Of a stretch of DNA of 63,406 nucleotides, positions 15,910 through 25,818 are shown one piece after another. Position 1 is the stretch's first letter; each line of letters starts with the position of its first letter. The notes beneath the pieces were generated by a model. It ran no database searches. It was not told the origin of the DNA and saw nothing but the letters and a program-made list of their open reading frames with translations. The translations under genes were made by a program, and so were the position numbers. The DNA is from a virus, in IMG/VR virus record IMGVR_UViG_3300027777_001479, positions 1-63,406 of that record; one strand, 5' to 3'.

Positions 15910-18657
15910 TTAAGCGTAAACACCGTAAGCAGTTACTTTACCACCAATAGCTGGAGTATAAGTAAACTGTACGTTAACACCACCAGAGATAGTGTAGTCT
16001 TCACCCATTTCTTGTAACAATCCATTGTAATAGATTGCCTCAGAACCAGTCTTAACTGTAGCACCCAATGTGAAGTTTTTGTTTGTTCCGTTAACTAAAC
16101 CAGAAATAGATACTTTCTTAAAGTAAGTGTTGCTGATTATGTTTTTAACAGCATCCAATTCAGTAACTACTTCAGAGAATGAATCAATTGCAGTTAAATC
16201 TGTATTTGATAACAAGTTAGCAACTTCAGAAGACAATGCGGCCTCTAATGAACCTTCAGCACCTTGAGCTCTACTTGTCTCGTCATTAATCTTAGTATTC
16301 AACATTAAAACCGCTTCATTAATTGCAGTATTCAATGAAGTGTCAGCATTTTCTCTGTTAGTGATTTCAGTGTTGATTTTTGTATTCAACATTCCTTCAG
16401 CACCTTCAGCTCTTGCTTGTTCAGCATCAACGTCAGCAGTTCTATCAGAGATTTCGTTGTTGATTTTGTCATTCAATTGTACAAACAATGACGTGTCAGC
16501 AGATTGTCTGTTAGAAATTTCAGTAGACATTGCTGTGTTAGCGTCAGTTCTGTTTGTTGCAATTACAGATTCTAATGAATTATCTTTAGAAACTCTTGAA
16601 CTTTCTTCGCTACCAATTGCAGTACCGATTGAAGTTACAGCAGATAACAATGCGTTATCGTTTTCTAAGTCAATTCCGTTAACGAAAGAAACGATTTCAG
16701 CAAATTGGTCTAAATCAACTGTAGAACCATCAAGGATAGCGTCAATTCTTCCTTCTTCTCTTGCGATTGCGTTCTCTAAAGAAACATTACCAGATACTCT
16801 TGAAGAAGCTTCAGCAGTCATTACTGTGTTGATAGAAGTTTTAGCTTCTGAAATTACAGACTCTAATGAATCATCTTTAGATACTCTTGAAGAAGCTTCA
16901 GAAGAAATTGCAGAAGATAATTTAGAGTCAATTGAATTTTCTCTTACTACAGTCATTGATTCTTTTGTTGAAACTGTAGTTTCAATTGAACCAAATCCTC
17001 TTGAAATTTCACCTGACAATACAACATCAACAGATGTGTGGATTGAACAACACTCAGAAATTTCAGCAGACAATCTATTGTCAGCAGCTTCACGAGACGA
17101 TGCTTCCGCATTTATTGAAGTTTCTAATGAAAAGTCACCATCTACGTGATGAGAGTGTTCTGTAGATATTGCAGAAATAATATACAAACTTAAAGTTTCT
17201 TCCACCGTATTGATGTGAAATTCATTAAAATCTGTTTTACTTGATACAGCATCTAAGGTGCTTTGCATCGATGCATCAAACAATTCTCTTACAAATCCCT
17301 CTACTGAAATATCATTTCTTAATGATTCCTCAACAGACATTGCTCTTACTTCTTCAGCATCAACATCAGCAGTTCTGTTAACGATTTCAGAAGATAAGTT
17401 AGAAGAAATAGTTGATTCAGCAACCATCGCTCTTGATTCTTCAGCGTTAACGTCAGCGATTCTGTTTACGATTTCAGTTGACAAGTTAGAAGCGATTGAA
17501 CCTTCAGCTGCGATTGCTCTTGATTCTTCAGAGTTAACATCAGAGATTCTATTTGCAATTTCAGAAGTCAAGTTAGAAGCGATTGACAATTCAGCGGCAG
17601 TTGCTCTTGCAACCTCAGTTGAAACTTCAGCAACTCTGTTAGCAATTTCCAAAGAAATTTCTTCAGATAAATCAGCCTCAACAGATTCTGCTCTTGCTTC
17701 TTCAGCATCAACATCTAATCCTCTGTTTACGATTTCAGAAGACAAATCATTAGCAATAGAAGATTCAACAGACATTGCTCTAGCTTTTTCTGTAGATACC
17801 GCAACAGACGCTGTAGATGCCAATGTAGTGATTGTGTTGTTAAGGTCACCATCAACAGATTGGAAAGCAGAAACGATTTCAGTTAATGAATCTAACGCAG
17901 CAGGGTCAGTGTTAGAAATAACAAAATCAATTTTTGTGTTTAATGACAAATCACCAGCAACACGTGCAGACGCTTCAGAAGTGATAGAAGTAGATAATGA
18001 ACCTTCAGCTGCGATAGCTCTTGATTCTTCAGCGTTAACATCAGCGATTCTTGCATTTGTCTCAGCAGTTAAATCATTCGCCAATGAAACTTCAGAAGAC
18101 ATTGCACGAGATCCTTCAGCATTTAAAGAAGTTTCTAATGATAAATCACCAGCAACTCTTGAAGATGCTTCAGCAGTAACAGCGTTTGTTCTGTTAACAA
18201 CTTCAGAAGACAAGTTAGAAGCGATTGAACCTTCAGCAGCGATAGCTCTTGATTCTTCAGCGTCTACATCAGCAGTTCTGTTAACGATTTCAGTTGACAA
18301 GTTAGAAGCCAAAGAAGCGTGTTCAACAACATTGAAAGAATGTTCTGTAGAAATTTCTTGAGAAATAACTAAAGCCAATGAATTGTCGTTAGCCAATCTT
18401 GTAGAAGCTTCAGATGAAACAGCGTTTGTTCTGTTAACAACTTCAGAAGACAAGTTAGATGCGACAGAATTGTCACCAGCAACTCTTGCAGTTGCCTCAT
18501 TTGAAATGTTAGTTGATAAATTACCTAATTCCGCATTAACGTTTGATGTTGAACCAAACTTAATGTCACTTGCGATAATACCAACTGGGGTTGTGATTGA
18601 TGGACTTGATAATATTAAGTCCGATTGTAAGTCTAAAACTATTTTAGTAGTAGCCAT
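15910..18657 (-). CDS. Coiled-coil repeat tail fibre
   Basis: ATG at 18657 gives 915 residues (MATTKIVLDLQ...); a TTG start 63 bases further upstream is less likely. After about 50 N-terminal residues the protein is made of related units of about 30 residues, with recurring pieces such as SSEIVNRTADVDAEESRA and AAEGSIASNL, strongly heptad-like and Ala/Ser/Glu-rich. This predicts a very long trimeric coiled coil. The last 65 residues form a separate domain (LVNGTNKNFTLGA, then EAIYYNGLLQEMGEDYTISG) shared with the gene at 19193-19978. It is probably a long or whisker-like fibre. Confidence 0.8.
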   Translation of the reverse strand: MATTKIVLDLQSDLILSSPSITTPVGIIASDIKFGSTSNVNAELGNLSTNISNEATARVAGDNSVASNLSSEVVNRTNAVSSEASTRLANDNSLALVISQEISTEHSFNVVEHASLASNLSTEIVNRTADVDAEESRAIAAEGSIASNLSSEVVNRTNAVTAEASSRVAGDLSLETSLNAEGSRAMSSEVSLANDLTAETNARIADVNAEESRAIAAEGSLSTSITSEASARVAGDLSLNTKIDFVISNTDPAALDSLTEIVSAFQSVDGDLNNTITTLASTASVAVSTEKARAMSVESSIANDLSSEIVNRGLDVDAEEARAESVEADLSEEISLEIANRVAEVSTEVARATAAELSIASNLTSEIANRISDVNSEESRAIAAEGSIASNLSTEIVNRIADVNAEESRAMVAESTISSNLSSEIVNRTADVDAEEVRAMSVEESLRNDISVEGFVRELFDASMQSTLDAVSSKTDFNEFHINTVEETLSLYIISAISTEHSHHVDGDFSLETSINAEASSREAADNRLSAEISECCSIHTSVDVVLSGEISRGFGSIETTVSTKESMTVVRENSIDSKLSSAISSEASSRVSKDDSLESVISEAKTSINTVMTAEASSRVSGNVSLENAIAREEGRIDAILDGSTVDLDQFAEIVSFVNGIDLENDNALLSAVTSIGTAIGSEESSRVSKDNSLESVIATNRTDANTAMSTEISNRQSADTSLFVQLNDKINNEISDRTADVDAEQARAEGAEGMLNTKINTEITNRENADTSLNTAINEAVLMLNTKINDETSRAQGAEGSLEAALSSEVANLLSNTDLTAIDSFSEVVTELDAVKNIISNTYFKKVSISGLVNGTNKNFTLGATVKTGSEAIYYNGLLQEMGEDYTISGGVNVQFTYTPAIGGKVTAYGVYA

Positions 18658-18697
18658 GAAAAAATTGGTTTTCAAGTTTAAAAAGTGATCTTTACAC

Positions 18698-18721
18698 CTT
18701 GTTCTCAACTCTTGAGACAAG
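18698..18721. other. Hairpin in the leader of the coiled-coil fibre gene
   Basis: TCTCAA-CTC-TTGAGA forms a perfect 6-bp stem with a 3-base loop. A further CTTG/CAAG pair extends it past a one-base bulge. It lies about 41-64 bases upstream of the ATG at 18657 and has no T-run, so it is more likely a leader structure or operator than a terminator. Confidence 0.45.
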
Positions 18722-18888
18722 TTGGATTACGCATACAAATAGTAACAGGGTGGTTTTAAGGACAAAAACACCCAAGTAATAAAATACTAATTTAAATAGG
18801 AAGATAAATAAGAGATATTAATAATTGTCACAAGATGCGACGATACTATACATATAAATAGTTTATAAATTTGAAAAAGCCAAAACTT

Positions 18889-19125
18889 TTACAAATTATA
18901 TAATAAATTTTTCAAATTCTTAATTGAATTTGTATATAAAAGAGGTTCACACGAACCGCTTTCGTTTAAATAATTATTAACTTCTTCTTGTAAACCTTCA
19001 GTTTTTTCAAACACAAAAATCACCTTATTTTTACTTTTCTCTACGGTCATTTTATAACCTTTAAGTTTAAGGTATGCACCTAAATATAAATCTGACGTTG
19101 TGTATTTTTCTTCTTGCTCCATCAT
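18889..19125 (-). CDS. DUF5659-like small protein
   Basis: A 78-residue protein with the pattern of DUF5659: YTTSDLYLGAYLKLKGYKM, then a short KNKVIFVFEKTEGLQEEVNNYLN segment. The family is small, common in phages and of unknown function. Here it lies between two virion genes on the minus strand, with spacers of 67 and 231 bases around it. The 231-base spacer (18658-18888) holds only the hairpin at 18698-18721 and AT-rich sequence. Confidence 0.65.
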   Translation of the reverse strand: MMEQEEKYTTSDLYLGAYLKLKGYKMTVEKSKNKVIFVFEKTEGLQEEVNNYLNESGSCEPLLYTNSIKNLKNLLYNL

Positions 19126-19192
19126 TTTTTTTTGTTTCTTATTATAAATATGTTTATCTTTTAAGTTATTTAGTTTTTATGTTAATTTTATT

Positions 19193-19978
19193 TTAATAAA
19201 ATCGATAAGAACAAGTTATCTTACTCCAACTAGGAGGTGCGATTTTGAAAGTTATAGTTTTACCTGAAATCGTATAGTCATTATCATTTCCAAAATCTTG
19301 TAATAAACCATTCAAATAAATGTGTTCACTTCCTGTTTTAGGAAGAATTGACAACTCAAATGATTTATTTATCCCATTAATTTCACCAACAGGATATTCA
19401 TGATCGATAAAATTAATTTCACTATAAGTTCTATAAGAACAAAGAAGTTTACTATTAATTTTTGGTGGATTATTAAATGTGATTGTTTTTCCACTTATAC
19501 TATAATCAAGATCCGATCCTTTATCTTGTAAAAGACCATTATAGTATATATGTTCTGAATTTAATTCAGGTGTAAAACGAAGGGTATATGTTTTATTTAC
19601 ACTATCAATTGAACCTGTAATTAATTCACGATCAATAAATGTTGATGAGTTAACGCCAGGGACTACTAATTTATTTGGTAAATTATTTAGTACTTCTAAT
19701 TGTGGAGACGTTAAAAAAAATATTTCGTCCCAATCTAAAGGGCTAAAAGACCAAAAATCGTTTTTAAGTTTAAAAAATCGTTGACCACCTTCGATTCCTA
19801 CGATCATACCAGGTCTTCTTCGATCGTAAGGTATTGAATTTAAATCGTCTTCATTGTCTACATTACGTAGTCCATCAATACCATATAAGGGATCAATTAC
19901 TGCGTAGGTATCAAGGGTGTCCATTGGTGAAATGAAACCCATAATTCCCACTCCACCAACTTTACTAAAATCGGTCAT
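19193..19978 (-). CDS. Virion protein with two YNGLLQ modules
   Basis: A 261-residue protein. Residues 1-110 form an N-terminal domain (SKVGGVGIMGFISPMDTLDTYAV; GQRFFKLKNDFW) of a type found in phage fibre or tip proteins. Two tandem modules of about 70 residues follow, each with a hydrophobic strand, E-HIY-x-NGLLQD-x-G-x-D-x-DY-x-ISGKTITF and a final CSYR-x-Y. The same module ends the coiled-coil fibre at 15910-18657. The sharing suggests a common domain for trimerisation, capping or binding. It is probably a fibre-associated tip or adaptor. Confidence 0.65.
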   Translation of the reverse strand: MTDFSKVGGVGIMGFISPMDTLDTYAVIDPLYGIDGLRNVDNEDDLNSIPYDRRRPGMIVGIEGGQRFFKLKNDFWSFSPLDWDEIFFLTSPQLEVLNNLPNKLVVPGVNSSTFIDRELITGSIDSVNKTYTLRFTPELNSEHIYYNGLLQDKGSDLDYSISGKTITFNNPPKINSKLLCSYRTYSEINFIDHEYPVGEINGINKSFELSILPKTGSEHIYLNGLLQDFGNDNDYTISGKTITFKIAPPSWSKITCSYRFY

Positions 19979-20003
19979 TTAAAAAATCAATATACATATA
20001 ATA

Positions 20004-21548
20004 TTATACACATAACCATACATCTACACCAGCTGAAGTCGAGACGTATGACCTATATACAGAATAAATAGTCGTATTTCCTAAATTGTCAATTATATTG
20101 ACATCAGGTTTTGTGATTATTGGAATGACATTTCCATTACAACCCCAATTACTATTTCTAAATATTGACGGTTGATTTGTGAATTTCGGAATTAAAATAT
20201 AAACGTATCCACTTCCTGATACAATATTTAAATATTGATTTGTGGTTTGATTTGTTTGAATCAAGTTCAAATTGATTTCATCACCATTATCAAAATTAAC
20301 TTTTGATGATTTACCATAATAAATTATTGGTATAATAACAGGAGTTGTTGTTGGTGTTACTGTCGGAGTTGGTGTTGTTGTTTGTGTAGGAGTGTTAGTT
20401 GGGGTATTTGTAGGTGTTGTTGTTGTGGTGTTTGTTGGTGTGTTTGTAGGGGTTGGGGTGTTTGTTGGTGTGTTTGTAGGTGTATTACTTGGAGTGTTAG
20501 TTGGGGTATTTGTTGGTGTTGAGGTAGGTGTAATAGTAGGAGTTGGAGTGTTAGTTGGGGTATTTGTCGGTGTGGTTGTAGGTGTTGGGGTATTTGTTGG
20601 AGTTGGGGTTTGTGAAGCACCAATACTTGGGGTCACTGTTGGTGTAGGTGTATTAGTTGGTGTAGGCGTATTAGTTGGTGTGTTAGTTGGTGTAGGCGTA
20701 TTAGTTGGTGTGTTAGTTGGTGTAGGTGTATTAGTTGAATTGTTAGTTGGGGTTGGAGTGTTAGTTGGAGTGTTAGTTGGTGTAGGTGTATTAGTTGATG
20801 TTGGCGTTGGTATAATTTGTTTTTGTGTATGAACTTGGAATTTTGGATTAATAGTTGACCCATCGATTCTACTATTCTCGACTATAACTACGTCTTTTAA
20901 TAAATTAAAATCCATGTCTAATCTTGTCTCAAACACACCCATCATTGATCCAGCATTAATTAAAATTTCTTTTGGAACTACAATTTTTTCATTTGTTTTT
21001 GTTGTTAATATTGCATCAAAACAAATATATGTGTCATTTGGTAAACCTTTATTATATGATACCGTTGCTTTTAATATTACCGATCCTGGCATTATCTCTA
21101 ACAAAATATTTACAATAAGTTGTGGTAATGGTGTTATACACGGATTCCAAGTAGGAGTAGGTGTCGGTGTTAAACTAATTGTAGGTGTTGGCGTCGGTGT
21201 TGATGTAGATGTTGGTGTTGGACTTGGTAGTTTACATGGGTCTAATGTAGGTGTCGGAGTGTTTGTCGGTGTTGGTGTCGGTGTTAAAGTTCTTGTTGGA
21301 CTTGGTGTCGGAGTCGGTGTAGGTGTCGGCCTTGGCACGTTTAAAAAGTATGGGCAATTAGCAACAACAGGTTTAATCGTATATGTTCCATATATTTCTC
21401 TTGGTGGATACAAAAGACTTGGTTCAAATAAAAATGGTAATGTTATCTGGTCAAAGTTTAAGACAACATCATCATTATCCGGTTTGAATAAAACTTCTGC
21501 TAATTCGCCATCAAAAAAAACACTTTTTATTAATATATTTTGACTCAT
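20004..21548 (-). CDS. Large Pro-Thr repeat virion protein
   Basis: A 514-residue protein with two long Pro-Thr blocks: about residues 73-135 ([11 protein letters not shown], each closed by a C-x-x-P segment) and 245-405 ([14 protein letters not shown]). They separate three globular parts: an N-terminal domain ([20 protein letters not shown]), a middle domain (about 140-240) and a C-terminal domain ending DVWLCV. Such Thr/Pro stalks are extended and can be densely O-glycosylated. It sits in the adhesin block between the YNGLLQ protein and the large Cys-rich protein, with short spacers that suggest co-transcription. Confidence 0.65.
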   Translation of the reverse strand: MSQNILIKSVFFDGELAEVLFKPDNDDVVLNFDQITLPFLFEPSLLYPPREIYGTYTIKPVVANCPYFLNVPRPTPTPTPTPSPTRTLTPTPTPTNTPTPTLDPCKLPSPTPTSTSTPTPTPTISLTPTPTPTWNPCITPLPQLIVNILLEIMPGSVILKATVSYNKGLPNDTYICFDAILTTKTNEKIVVPKEILINAGSMMGVFETRLDMDFNLLKDVVIVENSRIDGSTINPKFQVHTQKQIIPTPTSTNTPTPTNTPTNTPTPTNNSTNTPTPTNTPTNTPTPTNTPTNTPTPTNTPTPTVTPSIGASQTPTPTNTPTPTTTPTNTPTNTPTPTITPTSTPTNTPTNTPSNTPTNTPTNTPTPTNTPTNTTTTTPTNTPTNTPTQTTTPTPTVTPTTTPVIIPIIYYGKSSKVNFDNGDEINLNLIQTNQTTNQYLNIVSGSGYVYILIPKFTNQPSIFRNSNWGCNGNVIPIITKPDVNIIDNLGNTTIYSVYRSYVSTSAGVDVWLCV

Positions 21549-21553
21549 CTTTT

Positions 21554-23740
21554 TTATGTATTAATAATGGTGTATGTGAAATCATTAGGATAACAAGACG
21601 ACAAATCACAATTTGGACAATCAGGATCAAACATAAAAAATGTGTCCCTTAATAATTTAAAATTGTGTTTTACTTCAGGAGAAGACAAAGGTTCGGTATA
21701 AAATCTAAATTGAGATATTGCCCCATCAAAAGTTCCTGCGAAATTTTCTTCTAATAATATATGTGTTTTTAACTTATTAAGTGATGTGTTGTTTAGAATG
21801 TTTTCAGGGAAACATTCTGGATCTTGAATATATAATCCTTGAGTGGTCGCAGTACAAGCAGATAATGTTAGATTTTCGTGAAGTCCTTGTGTCCCCCCAC
21901 CCCAAGAAATGTTAAAAGGAACACCAACTTGTTTTTCTTTGTCAGTGTCTAATCCTCGAGGAATTACTTCTTCGAAATCTTCTATGGTATAAAATATACG
22001 ACCATTAATGTATATTTTCAATCGACCCATTCTAAACTTTGTGTCGTCTAACCATCTTTGATTTAATTGAACAATTGTTACGGTTTCAGGAACTTTATAT
22101 CCATTTGTATATGGGGGAGCAATTAAAGACGCCGTGTTGTTTGCCAAACTTTGAAGAAGTTCAACTCTTGTAATATCGTCTAATCCACCAAACCATTTCA
22201 AATCACAATAGTCCAAATAAGTGTATCTTTCCCAAACAACATTAATTAAAAACCAATGTCTAAAAGTCAACCAACCTGGATTTACTTGTAAACAATAAGG
22301 ATAAATTGGTGGAGTACAAATATCAACTATTGTATATCCTGTGGTATATGTTTGTCCTGTAACACAAGATCCCGTTGTAATACAATCTCCCGTTAGTTTG
22401 ATTGCTCTTACACCAATACCAGGGTTATGTGGATCACCACATAATCTAAATGAAATGTTGTTTGATAATGCATCCCATTTTGGATCTTTTTCACAAGTGT
22501 CTTCTATTGATGAAAAAATTGTCGGTGGACTTGATGGTGGACAACCGCACGTGTCACAACCACAATCAGGACAAGACGTGCAACATGGTGGTGTTGGATC
22601 ACAAACTATTGTTGTTGGATATGTATCACAAGGAACAGTTGGTGTGGGAGTTGGTGTTGGTGTAGGTGTTGGAACAATAATAGAAGAACAAGCGTGTTCA
22701 AAACACATCCACCCACAAGTATCACAAGGATCTAAATTACAACCACAACCACAAGTTAATTTTGTTTCAGGATTTCCATTACATAAATTACATCCGTAAT
22801 TTAAATGTGGATCATAAACACCACCAATAGGTCTTGGTGGATATACATATATACATCTACTATTTGTTATACCATAATCACAACAAGCACAAGTTTCTTC
22901 ACAAGTTAATCCTGAAGTTACTCTAACATAACTTGGATCACATTTTGGAGATCCATCTGCGTAATGATAAAATTTATTTTCCGCCCTTGTTCCCATATAA
23001 AAAAATGTGTTTTTATTATTTGGGTATATTTGATTTAATGTGGTATAACCAGGTGGTGGTGTATATTCATCAACAAATCTTGGATTTAATAACATTTCAA
23101 CTGACCACCCTTTATTCATTCGTTCAGGTAAGATGTCATAGTCATAACCAAATAATTTATAAAATCCTTGATAAAAACCACCATAAAGTTCAACGTATCT
23201 TCCAAAATCGGGATTGAACTTTGAAACCATTTGATATGTTGTATATAAAGGAATACCCGAAAAAATATGATTAGATGGAACATTCGTTGTTGTTTGAATA
23301 AATTTCATTCTTCTATCATAATAAAATCTATCAAATTTTTCGGTGTCGTTAAATAATCCGTTGGTAAAGTTTAAATAATCTCCTTTAATTCTGTAAGTTA
23401 AACCATTATCAATTCCTGTAAGACCAACATCACAAGTTGTTCCTGCACTAAAACAACTAAAATTTAAATCTTCTGGTTGATAAAAATTTTCTGAAATAAT
23501 AACATTACTATAATTGTAATCACCATAATTTAAAGTTAGATTTTGTGTTGTTAAGGGACTATTAAGATTAAGAGATATTGGTAATTTTTTTCCGTCATCA
23601 ATACCTATAATGTAAGGTGAGAATATAACTTCTTGGTTAAAATCAACTTCATCAGATGCCAATGACATATCTTGCCCGTCATAAATGACTTGCATTTTTA
23701 ATTTCTGATAATTATATTGATTTATATTTTGGTATGCCAT
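21554..23740 (-). CDS. Large Cys-rich virion protein with LamG-like ends
   Basis: The ATG at 23740 ([12 protein letters not shown]) gives 728 residues; an upstream in-frame start would lie outside the promoter-like spacing. Residues about 300-430 are rich in Cys ([39 protein letters not shown]), interrupted by a short TPTPTPT run. This suggests disulfide- or metal-stabilised loops. The flanks have LamG-like features: [11 protein letters not shown] near residue 215, a [10 protein letters not shown] strand near 575, and a C-terminal [20 protein letters not shown] segment. It is probably a large adhesin or fibre protein. It is divergent from the gene at 23794, sharing a 53-base gap. Confidence 0.65.
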   Translation of the reverse strand: MAYQNINQYNYQKLKMQVIYDGQDMSLASDEVDFNQEVIFSPYIIGIDDGKKLPISLNLNSPLTTQNLTLNYGDYNYSNVIISENFYQPEDLNFSCFSAGTTCDVGLTGIDNGLTYRIKGDYLNFTNGLFNDTEKFDRFYYDRRMKFIQTTTNVPSNHIFSGIPLYTTYQMVSKFNPDFGRYVELYGGFYQGFYKLFGYDYDILPERMNKGWSVEMLLNPRFVDEYTPPPGYTTLNQIYPNNKNTFFYMGTRAENKFYHYADGSPKCDPSYVRVTSGLTCEETCACCDYGITNSRCIYVYPPRPIGGVYDPHLNYGCNLCNGNPETKLTCGCGCNLDPCDTCGWMCFEHACSSIIVPTPTPTPTPTPTVPCDTYPTTIVCDPTPPCCTSCPDCGCDTCGCPPSSPPTIFSSIEDTCEKDPKWDALSNNISFRLCGDPHNPGIGVRAIKLTGDCITTGSCVTGQTYTTGYTIVDICTPPIYPYCLQVNPGWLTFRHWFLINVVWERYTYLDYCDLKWFGGLDDITRVELLQSLANNTASLIAPPYTNGYKVPETVTIVQLNQRWLDDTKFRMGRLKIYINGRIFYTIEDFEEVIPRGLDTDKEKQVGVPFNISWGGGTQGLHENLTLSACTATTQGLYIQDPECFPENILNNTSLNKLKTHILLEENFAGTFDGAISQFRFYTEPLSSPEVKHNFKLLRDTFFMFDPDCPNCDLSSCYPNDFTYTIINT

Positions 23741-23751
23741 CTGTTTTACTA

Positions 23752-23758
23752 ATAAATA
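23752..23758 (-). promoter_or_regulatory. TATTTAT motif, minus-strand copy in divergent gap
   Basis: Minus-strand GTTGTATTTATTAGTAAAAC, 11 bases before the ATG at 23740. It is paired with a plus-strand copy 14 bases away. Confidence 0.45.
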
Positions 23759-23771
23759 CAACAAATCAAAG

Positions 23772-23778
23772 TATTTAT
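23772..23778 (+). promoter_or_regulatory. TATTTAT motif, plus-strand copy in divergent gap
   Basis: Plus-strand AAGTATTTATTAAGAAAAT, 15 bases before the ATG at 23794. The two mirror-image copies in one 53-base gap show that the motif is tied to gene direction. Confidence 0.45.
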
Positions 23779-23793
23779 TAAGAAAATTAAATC

Positions 23794-24675
23794 ATGATTA
23801 AATTAAACCATGAGTATTACAACGAACCATATTATTTCTTTTTAAAAGATAAGGGAAATAAAATTGCTGTTTATTATTCGGTTTCAAATACTATTAGTGA
23901 GTCAAGGAAACAAGATGACGTTATTGTTGTCGATAAAGAAGTTTTTGAAGAAATTCAAGATATTATTTCAAAAATATTAAACTCGGGAAAAAAATTAACA
24001 AAAAGACAAGTTCATAAACTTTTGGATTCAAGAGCAAAAAGAACGGAAACACCTGACGGAGAATTGGGTGAATTGGTAAATCCTGACGGATCTGTAATTG
24101 GGTCAAGTATTCCTATTTTGAATCAAAGAAATTTGGCAAAGAAAACTACGGATCAAACGGTTCGTATGACAAAAGCAAATCAATTTCCATTCATCCGTGT
24201 TTATTATGGTGAATCACAAGAAGGACAAACACCTTTATCAGAAGTTGATCAATCTGAATCATTTGGTTTTGAAGAAACGGAAGATGCACCAACTTATGAT
24301 GTTGCAAACAAAATCTTAAAGAAAATGGATGTTGAAGATCCAATTGAAAGAGATGAAAGATTAAAAAGATTAGGTTTTGATAGAAAATTGGACAAACAAT
24401 TAAAACAAGAAAAAAGACAAGGAAAATGTGTAAATTGTTTTACAAAAAGAAGATTGTCCGAACTTGAAAAACAAAAAATGGAAAAAATGATTGATGAAAT
24501 TATTATTTCAAAAAAATCTAAAGACAAAGAAGTTGTTAAAAAATATAAAGATGAAGATGATGATAACATCGTTTCAAAAATCTTAATGAGAAATATTGAA
24601 GCAATAAAAAAGTTGGCAGAAAAAGAAAACATTAGCATAGAAAAATTAATCAAACATTTAAGAAATAGTGAATAG
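23794..24675 (+). CDS. Conserved-type phage protein, function unknown
   Basis: A 293-residue protein. Residues 1-80 contain a compact domain (YYFFLKDKGNKIAVYYSVSN) and a helical KILNSGKKLTKRQVHKLLDSR segment. The middle has VRMTKANQFPFIRVYYGES near residue 125. The C-terminal 110 residues are highly charged and helical, with a single C-x-x-C (GKCVNCFTKRR). No family is recognised. It leads a plus-strand group of five closely packed genes ending in a terminator at 26471, so these are probably one transcript. Confidence 0.6.
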   Translation: MIKLNHEYYNEPYYFFLKDKGNKIAVYYSVSNTISESRKQDDVIVVDKEVFEEIQDIISKILNSGKKLTKRQVHKLLDSRAKRTETPDGELGELVNPDGSVIGSSIPILNQRNLAKKTTDQTVRMTKANQFPFIRVYYGESQEGQTPLSEVDQSESFGFEETEDAPTYDVANKILKKMDVEDPIERDERLKRLGFDRKLDKQLKQEKRQGKCVNCFTKRRLSELEKQKMEKMIDEIIISKKSKDKEVVKKYKDEDDDNIVSKILMRNIEAIKKLAEKENISIEKLIKHLRNSE

Positions 24676-25138
24676 TAGTTTATACAATAAAACGATTACA
24701 TTACCAAAAGAGATGATGGAATATCTACAAACTTGTTTTGATGAGATACCAAACTCCGATTCTTCAATTGAAGGTCACAAAAGAAATGAAGAGTTGAGAG
24801 ATAGTGGATATGTGACTTATCAACAATTAGGTAGAATAAAAAATTGGTTTGATAATTATGAAGGTGATGGAACGGACGCCCCTTTTATTTTAAATGGTGC
24901 TGACTATATGAAAAATTGGGCTGAAACTACAATTCAACAATTAAGAAATAACGATTCGTTAGAAACAAGAGTTGATGATGAGTTTATGCCAGATCAAATT
25001 GATGTTAACACAATCAAAGATATTGGACCATATGCCGATATGATAAGACCATCAAAAGATCATAGTACCTTTACACAAGATGTTAGAATTAAAGAAGATG
25101 TTAACAGAATAAACCAAATAATTAAAAAAATAATTTAA
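24668..25138 (+). CDS. Hypothetical protein in five-gene cluster
   Basis: With a GTG start at 24668, overlapping the previous stop by eight bases, the protein has 156 residues; an ATG at 24713 would give a version 15 residues shorter. It is acidic and soluble-looking, with a conserved-looking block DSGYVTYQQLGRIKNWFDNY near residue 47 and LNGADYMKNWAETTI near residue 78, and no membrane segment. No family is recognised. The overlap with its neighbour suggests translational coupling. Confidence 0.55.
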   Translation: MNSSLYNKTITLPKEMMEYLQTCFDEIPNSDSSIEGHKRNEELRDSGYVTYQQLGRIKNWFDNYEGDGTDAPFILNGADYMKNWAETTIQQLRNNDSLETRVDDEFMPDQIDVNTIKDIGPYADMIRPSKDHSTFTQDVRIKEDVNRINQIIKKII

Positions 25139-25139
25139 A

Positions 25140-25424
25140 ATGCAAACAGAAAGATTAGATTTTAGTCAACCAGCAAATGATTTAACAGCAATTGCTGATC
25201 TACAAAGAAAAAGTTTGATAGTAAAAAATGATTACAAAACCGTAAATCCTTATTCATCTGTAAATCCTGATGCAATATCAGATGGTGATGAATCAGGAAA
25301 AGGAACGGGAATTTTTCTTGACACAATAAATGGTGGGTCTTCTACTGATATTGTTGAAAGAAAAAACGAAATCAAAGTAAATGAATATCAACCAAACAAA
25401 CCTTATACCACTCCATCAGCATAA
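25140..25424 (+). CDS. Hypothetical 94-residue protein
   Basis: A short, hydrophilic, probably extended protein (DFSQPANDLTAIADLQRKS; GDESGKGTGIFLDTINGGS). It has no recognisable domain. It starts one base after the previous stop and its own stop overlaps the next ATG by one base (TAATG), so it is embedded in the five-gene operon. It may be a small virion or assembly component; this is a guess from context. Confidence 0.5.
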   Translation: MQTERLDFSQPANDLTAIADLQRKSLIVKNDYKTVNPYSSVNPDAISDGDESGKGTGIFLDTINGGSSTDIVERKNEIKVNEYQPNKPYTTPSA

Positions 25425-25804
25425 TGAAACTTTACAACACCCTTAATGATCTTATATTAGAGGTAGCATCAAGAGATCAAATTATTGATGCAATAAAAAA
25501 TAGAAGAGTGTGTGTAATTTATTACGATGGTGATGAACCAGGAGGAAGAGGGTTAAGGGTTATCGAACCTGTTGCCTTTGGAAATACAAAAAGAGGCAAC
25601 CCTGTTTTAAGAGCATGGGACAAAGAAGGAGCTTCACATACGGGGTATTTAGGAAAAAAACCATTACCAGGATGGAGGTTCTTTAGAGTTGATAAAATGC
25701 AATTCATAAGACCAACTCAAGAAACGTTTGATACACCAAGACCGAATTATAACCCAAATGGGGATAAAAGTATGGAAAGAGTAATAATAAACGCAGTATT
25801 TTAA
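25424..25804 (+). CDS. WYL-like protein with possible capsid-targeting leader
   Basis: A 126-residue protein. Residues 26-100 resemble a WYL-type ligand-binding beta-barrel (RRVCVIYYDGDEPGGRGLR, then IEPVAFGNTKRGNPVLRAW and GWRFFRVDKM). WYL domains sense nucleic acids or nucleotides in regulators and defence proteins. The first 13 residues (MKLYNTLNDLILE) form an amphipathic helix ending in I-L-E, which fits the T4-type prohead protease site (I/L)-x-E. This resembles leaders of T4 internal head proteins. If so, it would be packaged and injected; this is inference. Confidence 0.6.
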   Translation: MKLYNTLNDLILEVASRDQIIDAIKNRRVCVIYYDGDEPGGRGLRVIEPVAFGNTKRGNPVLRAWDKEGASHTGYLGKKPLPGWRFFRVDKMQFIRPTQETFDTPRPNYNPNGDKSMERVIINAVF

Positions 25805-25818
25805 TAATTTAAATTAAT

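Noticed and set aside
16340-18361. Long plus-strand frames (269 and 367 codons) opposite the coiled-coil fibre gene
   Set aside because: They mirror the repeats of the true minus-strand gene and have no independent start signal or family; they are composition shadows.
20392-21543. Val/Gly-rich plus-strand frames opposite the Pro-Thr gene
   Set aside because: The complement of Thr/Pro codons yields Gly-Val strings; not a real protein.
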